64,000 nucleotides of DNA, from the NCBI GenBank assembly GCA_944383695.1, contig CALWQP010000015.1, positions 1 to 64,000 of the forward strand, written 5' to 3'. The translations under genes and the position numbers were made by a program. Numbering within the stretch: the first letter of the stretch is position 1; each line of letters begins with the position of its first letter. This DNA comes from an uncultured Mediterraneibacter sp. Its GTDB lineage: Bacteria > Bacillota > Clostridia > Lachnospirales > Lachnospiraceae. Positions 37,547 through 46,700 of this stretch are shown in pieces. The notes under the pieces are model-generated. The model saw only the letters and a list, made by a program, of their open reading frames with translations. It was not told the DNA's origin and did no database searches.

Positions 37547-38422
37547 ATGCATCAATATTTGAAAGCAGTCGGATTTGACAATATCAAGACGAGAAACGAC
37601 TTAAAAGAGCTAATGGAAGATGTAGAGGCGGGCTTTACGCATCAGACGATCGTTTCTTACCGGCCCGGCGAGGACTTCTGCGAGCTGCGTAAAGAGTACG
37701 GACAGTGCATCGGCATTTCTCTGTGCGGTGAACTGGATGAAGGAGATAACTTTCAGCCGGATTACTATTTTCCCTATTTTGAAGGCAGCGGGATCAGCAC
37801 CTATGCGGAAATCGCAGTAGAACGCAAAATAGAAAAAGAACAATATGTCGGTATGTGTGAGGATTCTAAGATTGGCATCAGCCTCATATTCACCCTTCAG
37901 AATGGGATCGAGTATATGCGGGAACGACAGGCGGGATTTGCGTCAGATATCACTACATCGGTCACTTTATCCGGTCTGGCACTGTCAGGGATGATCCTCC
38001 TTCCCGTCATAAAGGATGAAAGGCAGCTGAAAAGCGAGCAGGAGGCGTCTGACAACAGGAAAATGCTTCTTAACGCGGCGAGGAACGGAGACCAGACGGC
38101 AATCGAGACGCTGACCCTGGACGACATTGACATCTATTCGCAGGTGTCGCGCCGCCTGGTAAATGAAGACGTATTTTCTATTGTGGATACCTATTTCATG
38201 CCGTATGGCGTGGAATGCGATCTGTATTCTATCATGGGGGAGATACTGGCAGTAAGACACAGAACGAACGCAATGACAGGAGCGGAGCTCTATCAGATGA
38301 AACTGAATGTAAATGAAATGCAGTTTGATGTATGTGTCCCGGCGGAAGAAGTAATGGGCGAGCCGGAGATCGGGCGCAGATTTAAGGGGACCATATGGCT
38401 GCAAGGGTATATCAATTTCTAA
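37547..38422 (+). CDS. DUF3881 family protein
   Basis: A 291-residue soluble protein beginning HQYLKAVGFDNIKTRNDLKELM, the typical DUF3881 N-terminus, with YFPYFEGSGIS and the C-terminal FKGTIWLQGYINF. It is widespread in Lachnospiraceae next to serS; function unknown. Eighteen bases after serS, so cotranscribed. Confidence 0.88.
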   Translation: MHQYLKAVGFDNIKTRNDLKELMEDVEAGFTHQTIVSYRPGEDFCELRKEYGQCIGISLCGELDEGDNFQPDYYFPYFEGSGISTYAEIAVERKIEKEQYVGMCEDSKIGISLIFTLQNGIEYMRERQAGFASDITTSVTLSGLALSGMILLPVIKDERQLKSEQEASDNRKMLLNAARNGDQTAIETLTLDDIDIYSQVSRRLVNEDVFSIVDTYFMPYGVECDLYSIMGEILAVRHRTNAMTGAELYQMKLNVNEMQFDVCVPAEEVMGEPEIGRRFKGTIWLQGYINF

Positions 38423-38486
38423 GATATAGTTTCCCGGAGTGTCAGCTTCTCAAAATACAGAACTTCCATGAAACGAGCAAAAAGGG

Positions 38487-38515
38487 TTGAGAAAACAGAA
38501 AAAACATGGTATATT
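38487..38515 (+). promoter_or_regulatory. promoter of tRNA-Arg
   Basis: -35 TTGAGA (38487-38492), 17 bp, -10 TATATT (38510-38515), about 38 bp before the mature tRNA 5' end. Confidence 0.65.
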
Positions 38516-38552
38516 ATTAGATGTGTCTGGCGAAGGCACACTTATAATATGT

Positions 38553-38626
38553 GTCGATATAGCTCAGCAGGATAGAGCGACCGCCTCCTAAGCGGTAGGT
38601 CGGAGGTTCGAATCCTCTTATCGACG
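38553..38626 (+). tRNA. tRNA-Arg (anticodon CCT)
   Basis: Full cloverleaf: acceptor GTCGATA/TATCGAC, D stem GCTC/GAGC, anticodon stem ACCGC/GCGGT with loop CTCCTAA (anticodon CCT at 38587-38589, reading AGG), variable loop AGGTC, T stem GGAGG/CCTCT with TTCGAAT loop, discriminator G. No CCA is encoded. Confidence 0.97.
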
Positions 38627-38636
38627 GAAATGAAAG

Positions 38637-38682
38637 ACGCTGGAAATTTTGAATTTTCAAGGTTTCCGGTGTTTTCTTTTTT
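38637..38682 (+). terminator. terminator after tRNA-Arg
   Basis: ACGCTGGAAA pairs with TTTCCGGTGT (G-U pairs included), then TTTCTTTTTT. Confidence 0.75.
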
Positions 38683-38777
38683 ACTGGTTTCATAGCAAGA
38701 TCATAAAAGAATCCGGATTCCTGCAAATTACACAAAATATTGAACTGAAAATAGTCAGAAAAACGAAAACATATTTC

Positions 38778-38806
38778 TTGTAAGTGATTTCCACCAGATT
38801 TATAAT
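38778..38806 (+). promoter_or_regulatory. promoter of scrR
   Basis: -35 TTGTAA (38778-38783), 17 bp, perfect -10 TATAAT (38801-38806), about 80 bp before the start codon. Confidence 0.65.
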
Positions 38807-38894
38807 ATAGAATATATAAATGCGTGACTTTCGAGTATTTTAATCGAAGCAATGTATCAATGTATATAAAAGAAAAAGGAAAGTGGTAGACAAC

Positions 38895-39920
38895 ATGACC
38901 ATCAAAGAGATCGCCCGGCTCGCCGGTGTATCCAGCGCCGCCGTATCAAGGTATTTAAACGGCGGATACGTCAGCGAAGAGAAGCGGGCACAGATTAAAA
39001 AAGTGATCGAAGAGACAGGATACCACCCGTCTGCCCAGGCAAGGACACTGCGGACAAAACGCGCCAGCCTGATCGGTGTAGTCGTTCCGAAGATCAATTC
39101 CGAAAGTATCAGCCGCATCACAGAAGGAATTGGGAAGGTACTTTCAGCAAGAGGATATCAGATGCTGTTAGCCAGCACGGATAACAATGCCAGGAAGGAA
39201 ATCGAATATCTGCATCTGTTTGAAAAATATCCTGTGGACGGTATCATTCTGATCGGAACCATGATCACTGGCGAGCACAGAAAATTCCTTAAGAATGCAC
39301 AGGTTCCCATCGTGGTGACAGGGCAGTACACGAAATACGCCAACTGCATCTACCATGACGACTATGGAGCGGGCAAAGCAATGGGCAGACTGGCGGCATC
39401 TCTAAGCCACGGCCATGTGGCGTATATCGGAGTCACGAGAGAGGACAAGGCTGCCGGGGCGGCAAGGGAGGATGGGTTCCGCGCCGGGATGAAGGCTGGA
39501 GGGGCAGAACTGGAAGAGGAGTATGTACGCATTTCAGAGTTCCGGACTGATTCCGGCTATGACGCCGCAATGTCGCTGCTGGAGGAGGAAAATGACATCG
39601 ACGTCATTTCCTGTGCCACGGACACGATCGCCGCAGGTGCGATAAAAGCGCTCCACATTATCGAAAAGAGTGGAGGGGGAACTGACAGTCTCCGGAAGGT
39701 CACGGTCACGGGCTTCGGAGACAACCAGCTGCTGAAGGCGGCCTCCGGAGGCATACCGACCGTGCATTTTGGATATAAAACAAGCGGCATCCGCAGCGCA
39801 GAGCTCCTTTTGGATGTGATAGAGAGGGGAGAGAAAATTCCGGTGGAGATGAAGCTCGGATTCCGTCTGGTGGACGGTGACAGCAGCGAAGGAAAGGAAC
39901 ATGAGGAAGAACAGAAATAG
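38895..39920 (+). CDS. scrR: LacI-family repressor of sucrose genes
   Basis: A 341-residue regulator. The N-terminal LacI helix-turn-helix reads TIKEIARLAGVSSAAVSRYLNGGYVSEEKRAQI. The periplasmic-binding-like effector domain has VDGIILIGT and TVTGFGDNQLLKAASGGIPTV. Its place directly before a sucrose PTS gene and a GH32 gene, all on one strand, points to ScrR; the symbol is by context. ATG 38895 starts the canonical motif; GTG 38883, closer to AAGGA, is the alternative. A terminator follows. Confidence 0.85.
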   Translation: MTIKEIARLAGVSSAAVSRYLNGGYVSEEKRAQIKKVIEETGYHPSAQARTLRTKRASLIGVVVPKINSESISRITEGIGKVLSARGYQMLLASTDNNARKEIEYLHLFEKYPVDGIILIGTMITGEHRKFLKNAQVPIVVTGQYTKYANCIYHDDYGAGKAMGRLAASLSHGHVAYIGVTREDKAAGAAREDGFRAGMKAGGAELEEEYVRISEFRTDSGYDAAMSLLEEENDIDVISCATDTIAAGAIKALHIIEKSGGGTDSLRKVTVTGFGDNQLLKAASGGIPTVHFGYKTSGIRSAELLLDVIERGEKIPVEMKLGFRLVDGDSSEGKEHEEEQK

Positions 39921-39950
39921 TGCACAAAATCTCATATTAAATATCAGTAA

Positions 39951-39982
39951 AAATGCCATCTTTACAAATGGCATTTTTTTTC
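39951..39982 (+). terminator. terminator of scrR
   Basis: AAATGCCAT / ATGGCATTT stem with an 8-nt loop, then seven or more T. Part of it also provides the -35 of the scrA promoter. Confidence 0.85.
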
Positions 39983-39989
39983 TTATGAT
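39961..39989 (+). promoter_or_regulatory. promoter of scrAB
   Basis: -35 TTTACA (39961-39966), 17 bp, -10 TATGAT (39984-39989). The start point would be near 39996, directly before the operator. Confidence 0.55.
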
Positions 39990-40002
39990 TTATACAAATA
40001 TG

Positions 40003-40030
40003 TGAAATCGATTTCATAAAAATCGATTTT
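40003..40030. promoter_or_regulatory. ScrR operator
   Basis: TGAAATCGATTTCA (40003-40016) is a perfect palindrome with the central CG typical of LacI-family operators; a second partial palindrome AAAATCGATTTT (40019-40030) follows at once. Bound repressor would block transcription just downstream of the predicted start. Confidence 0.8.
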
Positions 40031-40072
40031 AAAAGAGAAGTTTGCTTTTATATAAAGGGAAGGAGAGATAAT

Positions 40073-41995
40073 ATGGATTACAGGAAAACAGCGCAAGATA
40101 TCCTGGACCAAGTCGGTGGGAGCGAGAATATCGTATCCGCCGCCCACTGCGCGACAAGACTCCGCCTTGTCATCGCGGACAACAGCAGGGCACATAAAGA
40201 AGACATCGAGAATATTGACGGAGTGAAGGGCGTGTTTGAGGCGTCAGGGCAGCTACAGATCATACTCGGTACAGGCACGGTGAACAAAGTATTCGATGAG
40301 TTCATCTCCATTGCGGGAATTACCGCAAGCACCAAGGCGGAGGCAAAAGAGGCGGCCGCGCAGAAGCAGAATATCTTCATGCGGGCGATCAAGCTCCTGG
40401 GCGATATCTTTGTTCCGATCATCCCTGCCATTGTGGCAAGCGGTTTTCTCATGGGTATCATGAACTCCCTGGATTTCATGATCAACAACGGTTTTATCAA
40501 CATGGATACGAGCAGTTCCATCTATGTATTTGCGAATCTGTTCAGCAACACCGCGTATACATTCCTGCAGATACTGATTGCTTTCTCAGCGGCAAAGGCA
40601 TTCGGCGCCAATCCGTATCTGGGCGCTGTCATCGGTATGATCATGATCAACCCGGCGCTGCAGAATGCGTATACCGTGGCAACAGAGGGCGTACAGCAGA
40701 CGCAGCCCGTATTCTTCGGGCTCTATGACATCGATATGGTGGGATACCAGGGACACGTCATCCCTGTTGTCATCGCGGTGTGGGTGCTCTCGGTGATCGA
40801 GAAGAAGCTGCACAAGATCGTTCCGGAGGTGCTGGACCTCTTTGTGACACCTCTGGTCAGCGTGTTTGTCACCGGATACCTCACCCTTTCCATTATAGGC
40901 CCGGTCTTTGTGTGGGCTGAGAACGCTGTACTTTATGGGATTCAATGGCTGCTCACCCTTCCGCTCGGAATCGGAAGCCTCATCATGGGAGGGCTGTATG
41001 CGCCGACCGTGGTGACGGGTATCCATCAGATGTATACAGCCATCGATATCGGACAGATCGCCCAGTACGGCGTAACATACTGGCTCCCGCTGGCAAGCGC
41101 GGCTAATGTGGCACAGGGAGCGGCAGCTCTGGCAGTAGCGCTCAAATCAAAAGACAAAAAGATCAAATCACTGGCACTTCCTTCCTCTTTGAGCGCGTTT
41201 ATGGGAATCACGGAACCGGCCATCTTCGGTGTAAACTTAAGATTCTTCAGGCCCTTTATCGCAGGGTGTATCGGCGGCGGATGCGGAGCGCTGTATGCTT
41301 CCCTCGTACATCTCGGAGCAAAGGGGACGGGAGTGACAGGCATCTTCGGCATCCTGCTCTGCCTTGAACAGCCGGTACAGTATGTGATCGAGATGGCTAT
41401 TGCTGTAGGCGTCGCGTTTGTGATATCCTTCATCATCTATAAAGACCAGAAACCGAAAGCAGAGGCGGCAGACATTGAAGGAGGAGCAGGATCAGCAACG
41501 GCAGATGGAGCGGCACAGCCCACAGAGAAAGAGGAGACTGCAGGGGAAGACATCAACAGTCCGGTAAAAGGAAAAATCCTCCCGCTCTCAGAAGTCAGCG
41601 ACGAGACCTTTGCCTCCGAGATGCTGGGAACGACAGTCGCGGTGGAACCGGAAGACGGCAACATCACAGCCCCCTGCGACGGAGAGGTCACCAATGTATT
41701 TGATACCGGGCATGCGGTATGCATTGCCACAAAGAGCGGCGGAGAACTCCTGATACACATCGGTGTGGATACTGTAAAGCTTGGCGGAAAAGGATTCACC
41801 AGAAAAGTGGAGGACGGCGATCAGATCCGTGCCGGGGATGTGCTGGTCGAAGCTGACCTAGACACGATCCGGGCAGCAGGATATCCGGTGACGACCATGG
41901 TCATTCTCACAAATGCAGATCAGTATTCTGAAGTGCTTAAGACAGAGCCCGGACCTGTGGAAAATAATATGGCAATTATGAAACTTAAAAAATAG
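40073..41995 (+). CDS. scrA: sucrose-type PTS transporter, fused EIIBCA
   Basis: A 640-residue glucose/sucrose-superfamily PTS permease. The EIIB domain (1-85) has the phosphorylated cysteine in SAAHCATRLRL. The EIIC membrane domain (about 105-465) has PFIAGCIGGGCGALYASLVHLG and the conserved ITEPAIFGVNL. A fused EIIA (about 495-640) has the active histidine in LLIHIGVDTVKLGGKGF. It imports sucrose as sucrose-6-phosphate. It starts 57 bp after the operator with GGAAGGAGAG upstream; 24 bp separate it from scrB. Sucrose rather than another beta-glucoside is inferred from the GH32 neighbour. Confidence 0.92.
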   Translation: MDYRKTAQDILDQVGGSENIVSAAHCATRLRLVIADNSRAHKEDIENIDGVKGVFEASGQLQIILGTGTVNKVFDEFISIAGITASTKAEAKEAAAQKQNIFMRAIKLLGDIFVPIIPAIVASGFLMGIMNSLDFMINNGFINMDTSSSIYVFANLFSNTAYTFLQILIAFSAAKAFGANPYLGAVIGMIMINPALQNAYTVATEGVQQTQPVFFGLYDIDMVGYQGHVIPVVIAVWVLSVIEKKLHKIVPEVLDLFVTPLVSVFVTGYLTLSIIGPVFVWAENAVLYGIQWLLTLPLGIGSLIMGGLYAPTVVTGIHQMYTAIDIGQIAQYGVTYWLPLASAANVAQGAAALAVALKSKDKKIKSLALPSSLSAFMGITEPAIFGVNLRFFRPFIAGCIGGGCGALYASLVHLGAKGTGVTGIFGILLCLEQPVQYVIEMAIAVGVAFVISFIIYKDQKPKAEAADIEGGAGSATADGAAQPTEKEETAGEDINSPVKGKILPLSEVSDETFASEMLGTTVAVEPEDGNITAPCDGEVTNVFDTGHAVCIATKSGGELLIHIGVDTVKLGGKGFTRKVEDGDQIRAGDVLVEADLDTIRAAGYPVTTMVILTNADQYSEVLKTEPGPVENNMAIMKLKK

Positions 41996-42019
41996 ATTAG
42001 AAACTTTAGGAGAAGAAGT

Positions 42020-43453
42020 ATGAATGCATTGACCAGGGATTTGATAAGACTTACACAAAATGCGGAAAAGTGGGCGGCTACAGACGGACGTTTTCGCCAG
42101 AAGATCCATCTGATGCCTCCTGTGGGGTGGCTCAACGACCCAAATGGGCTCTGTTGGTTCCGGGGAGAGTACCATGCATTTTTCCAATACTCTCCTTTTG
42201 ACGCAGAGGGCGGAGTCAAAATGTGGGGGCACTACACGAGCAGAGATATGGTTGACTGGAAATATCAGGGCGCGGCGCTCTACCCGGACCAGCCATTTGA
42301 CTGTCATGGCGTGTACTCCGGTTCCGCATTCATTGAGGACGGCGAGATGTATCTGTATTATACCGGAAATGTTAAACTGGAAGATAAAGAAGACTATGAT
42401 TATATAACTACAGGCCGGGAGTCAAATACCATTCTGGTGACGAGCAGGGATGGCAAAACTTTTGGGACAAAACTGGAACTTATGAGAAATACAGATTATC
42501 CGGCTGATCTGACCCTTCATGTCAGGGATCCTAAAGTATGGAAATATCAGGGAATCTACTACATGATACAGGGAGCGCGTACGACGGCTGATACAGGCCA
42601 GGCTCTGATATTCCGGTCGTCAGACAGGATAAACTGGGAGTTGCATAACCGTGTTGAGACGGAAGACCCCTTCGGATATATGTGGGAATGCCCGGATTAT
42701 TATGAGGCAGGCGGAATGAAACTCCTCTCAGCCTCCGTGCAGGGACTCAAAGGCGGAGAGTGGGAGGACAGAAATGTATACCAGTCAGGATATTTCCTCA
42801 TAGAGGGGGATATACTTGACAAGTACAGGCTGTCAGAATACAGGCTGTGGGACTACGGATTTGATTATTATGCCCCGCAGAGCTTTGAGACAGTAGACGG
42901 AAGGCGCATCCAGATCGGATGGATGGGAATGCCGGACTGCGACGAGTATACGAATCTGACCATAAGAGATGGATGGCAGCACTGCTTCACATTCCCCCGG
43001 GAGGTCTATGTGAAAGATGGAGTCGTGCGCCAGCGTCCGGTCCGGGAACTGGAAGAAAGAGAGCGCCTCATCAGGACAGAACATATGCGCCCGGGTTCAG
43101 ATGCCTTCGAGGTGAAAGATTGTGAGGTATATGACCTGATGGTGAAGGATATCCGCGAAAATAAATTCCGTGCCGTACTCGGAGAAGAACTGGTACTGCA
43201 ATACAGGGACGGAAGATTTGAGATGCGGTTCACAGATCAGGATAAAGGGGCGGTGTCCGCGGGGCGCGGCATCAGGTACGTTCACCTGGAACGGCTGGAA
43301 GAAATAAGAGTCCTGACGGACGTATCTTCGGTGGAAGTATTCATCAATGACGGAGAGTATGTATTTTCCACACGATACTATCCAGAGAAAGCCCATGTCT
43401 GCGTGGAAGCGGAAGGCGCTGAAATCAAATTTAATATAATATTAACTTCATAA
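42020..43453 (+). CDS. scrB: sucrose-6-phosphate hydrolase (GH32)
   Basis: A 477-residue cytoplasmic GH32 enzyme with no signal peptide. It shows the nucleophile motif GWLNDPNGLCWF, the transition-state motif HVRDPKVW and the acid/base motif WECPDYY. The C-terminal beta-sandwich ends with EVFINDGEYVFSTRYYP. It splits sucrose-6-phosphate imported by ScrA into glucose-6-phosphate and fructose. AGGAGAAG precedes the ATG. Last gene of the scr unit. Confidence 0.95.
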   Translation: MNALTRDLIRLTQNAEKWAATDGRFRQKIHLMPPVGWLNDPNGLCWFRGEYHAFFQYSPFDAEGGVKMWGHYTSRDMVDWKYQGAALYPDQPFDCHGVYSGSAFIEDGEMYLYYTGNVKLEDKEDYDYITTGRESNTILVTSRDGKTFGTKLELMRNTDYPADLTLHVRDPKVWKYQGIYYMIQGARTTADTGQALIFRSSDRINWELHNRVETEDPFGYMWECPDYYEAGGMKLLSASVQGLKGGEWEDRNVYQSGYFLIEGDILDKYRLSEYRLWDYGFDYYAPQSFETVDGRRIQIGWMGMPDCDEYTNLTIRDGWQHCFTFPREVYVKDGVVRQRPVRELEERERLIRTEHMRPGSDAFEVKDCEVYDLMVKDIRENKFRAVLGEELVLQYRDGRFEMRFTDQDKGAVSAGRGIRYVHLERLEEIRVLTDVSSVEVFINDGEYVFSTRYYPEKAHVCVEAEGAEIKFNIILTS

Positions 43454-43471
43454 TCAAGAAGCTTCATACAG

Positions 43472-43509
43472 ATTCTGCCGTGCTGAACTGTCAGCCCGGC
43501 AGAATTTTA
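43472..43509 (+). terminator. terminator of scrAB
   Basis: ATTCTGCCG-TGCTGA pairs with TCAG-CCCGGCAGAAT, followed by TTTTAT. Confidence 0.75.
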
Positions 43510-43773
43510 TATAAAACATACAAAAACCAGGCGGTATTCTCCCGAAAATCCCATCAAAATTAGAGATATATACAAATTTATATTACTAATCATAAAAAAA
43601 TAGGAAATAATTCACATAAATGTTACAATATAACATAGTAATTGCATAATGGCACTACTCTCTTTAAAAATAAGGAGTTGCTAACCGACCTATAAAGGGA
43701 GTACTGTAATTATCCAAAATATGAAGGGATTGGAGGAAAAGGACGAAAGTAAGATAGATTGTCCGAAAAAGGG
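43510..43773 (+). promoter_or_regulatory. leader of the glycosidase operon
   Basis: A possible promoter is TTACAA (43623-43628), 16 bp, CATAAT (43645-43650). The leader forms a hairpin (ACTACTCTCTTT 43654-43665 with AAAGGGAGTACT 43694-43705). It also holds an 18-codon frame from ATG 43721 whose TGA (43775-43777) overlaps the GH2 gene's ATG in an ATGA junction. The strong GGAGG at 43732-43736 is inside that small frame, too far from either GH2 start to serve it directly. No operator related to the scr palindrome is seen. Confidence 0.4.
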
Positions 43774-46700
43774 ATGAAGAAAAGGAAGAAAAGAAATTTG
43801 AAGAGAAAGGGAACGGAAGTGATTGCCGCAGCGCTTGCGGCGGGAATGCTCATCCCATCCGTGGCGTTTGCGGCAGGGCCGGTCGTCAAAGTGGCTTCAG
43901 ACTCAAGCGTACAGATGAGTTCAGATCCGGAAGTTGTGTATGTAAATAATTATGAAGGTACGACGCGTTCAGAGAGCTTCAATGACAACTGGAAGTTTTA
44001 TCTTGGCGACGCATCGGGCGCAGATGCCCCGGAGTTCGACGACTCGGGCTGGAGGCAAGTGAACCTGCCCCATGATTACAGCATTGAGCAGCAATACTCC
44101 CAGTCCATGGAAGCGGAAAGCGGTTATCTTCCCGGAGGGACAGGATGGTACAGAAAGAACTTTACGCTGGATGAGAGTGCTGCGGGCAAACAGATCCGCA
44201 TTGATTTTGGCGGCGTCTACATGAACTCGACCGTGTGGATAAATGGCATACAGGTGGGTACACATCCATACGGGTATACACCGTTTTCATTTGATATTAC
44301 GGAACATGTAAAAATCGGCGAGGAAAACGTAATCACAGTAAAAGTCGATCATCAGACCCCTTCCAGTCGCTGGTACTCGGGAAGCGGAATTTACAGAAGT
44401 GTGGATCTGACGATTACGAATCCTGTCCATGTAGATCTGTATGGAACGAAGATCGAGACGCCGGATTTGGAGACAGAGCAGGGAAGTGCTGTAACTACAA
44501 ACATTACCACTACTGTTGCAAATGATTCTGAGCAGAATCAGAGCGTGACACTGCGGCATACTGTATTTAACAAAGGCGGAGATGCTGAAACGAATATTGG
44601 TATGTTTGAAAGTACATCTGTGGATGTGACAGCAGGAAGTACAGAGGTGATCGAAGCGTCAGGTACTGTGACCAGCCCCACGCTGTGGAGTACCAAAAAT
44701 CCTGCCCTTTATACCGTTAGAACGGAAGTGATAGTAGACGGGCAGATAGTTGATACATATGATACGGACTATGGATTTCGCTACTTCGAATTTGATGCAG
44801 ATACTGGTTTCTCATTAAACGGAGAAAATATGAAGCTCAAAGGTGTGTGTATGCACCACGATCAGGGCGCTCTCGGCGCGGAAGCGTGGGAGAGGGCGAT
44901 GGAACGCCAGGTAGAGATCTTAAAAGAGATGGGGTGTAACTCTATCCGTGTGACCCATAACCCGGCATCGGACGAGTTCATTGAGATATGTAATGAACAG
45001 GGGATCCTTGTTATTGACGAAACGTTTGACGGCTGGATGTACCCCAAGAACGGAAACTCAAATGACTATTCTGTGTGGTTTAACAGGACGATCGGCTCAG
45101 AAAACCAAATTATTGGCGCCCAAGAGAATATGACATGGGCACAATTTGATCTGACTGCAACGGTCAAGAGGGGATGGAATGCACCGTCCATTATCATGTG
45201 GTCCCTCGGAAACGAGATCCAGGAAGGTACAGCCTATGAATTGAATGAGACATACAGGTCAAAACAGGCAGAACTCATTGCATGGACAACAGCGCTTGAC
45301 GACACCAGACCGGTAACTAGAGGTGACAATCGGATCAAAGGAAATACTTCGGGAATGACAGTTACAATGATGGATGAACTGTCAGATGCAGGCGGCACTG
45401 CGGGAATGAATTACAATAATGGTTCTCAGTACGATATACAGCATGTACGGCACCCGGATTGGTATATCTACGGTGCGGAGACAGCTTCTTCCGTTAATAG
45501 CCGGGGAGTTTATGACAAACTTGGCAATGGGAACCAGCAGGCACCCTCAGACCAAAAACTCACTTCATACGACAACTCACGCGTTGGATGGGGAGCCCTT
45601 GCAAGCAGCGCATGGTATGATGTGATCCAGCGGGACTTTGTGGCAGGCGAATATGTGTGGACTGGCTTTGACTATATCGGTGAACCTACTCCGTGGAATG
45701 GTACCGGATCAGGCAAGCAGGGCACATGGCCATCACCGAAGAACTCTTATTTCGGCATTATTGATACGGCAGGATTCCCCAAAGACAGTTATTACTTCTA
45801 CCAGAGCCAGTGGAACGATGAAGTGCGGACACTTCATATTCTCCCGGCATGGAATGAAAACGTGGTAGCAAAAGATAACAGCGGACAGGTTCCGGTCGTT
45901 GTGTATACAGATGCAGATAAAGTAGAACTGTACTTTACCTCTGCGGACACGGGAGAGAGGCGGCTCATTGGTGAAAAAGAGTTCACTGAGATCAGATCAA
46001 ACGACGGGAACTATACTTATAAATTTTACGAGGGAGAAGATGCTAATACAGAAGCTCATAAGAACCTGTACTTTACATGGAACGTCACATATGAGGCTGG
46101 AACGATAGAAGCTGTTGCATATGATAAAACAGAGAACGGGTATACTAAAATCGCAGACACAGAAGGGCGCTCCTATGTCACGACCACAGGCGATGAAAAG
46201 AAATTGTCTGCATCCGCAGACCGCAGCGAAATCTCTGCGGACGGTGCTGACCTGACTTATATCACAGTTGATGTAACAGATGAAAATGGGAATACCGTTC
46301 CCGATGCTGTCAACAATGTGAAGTTCGAGGTAGAAGGCGAAGGGAAACTGGTCGGAGTTGACAACGGCAGGCAGGATGACCATCAGTCCTATCAGGACGA
46401 TAACAGAAACGCATTCAGTGGAAAAGTACTTGCCATCGTTCAGTCTACAAAAAATGCCGGAAGGATTAAAGTAACTGCAAGTGCGGAGGGGCTGGAGCCT
46501 TCAACAGTAGAGATCCGCACAACACCAGTGTCAGACGAATCAGGGAGAGTGACATTAAATTACTATGAGTTGTCCAGATTCTACTATGTAAAGACTGGAA
46601 ATATGCCACAGCTTCCGGCAATAGTAAAAGCGGCATACTCTGACGGAACTACAAAAGACGTGGGAGTTACTTGGGAAAGCATCCCGGAAGAGCTGACCAT

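Noticed and set aside
43510-43773. A metabolite riboswitch before the glycosidase operon
   Set aside because: Only one simple hairpin is seen, with no conserved core I recognise and no terminator/antiterminator pair.
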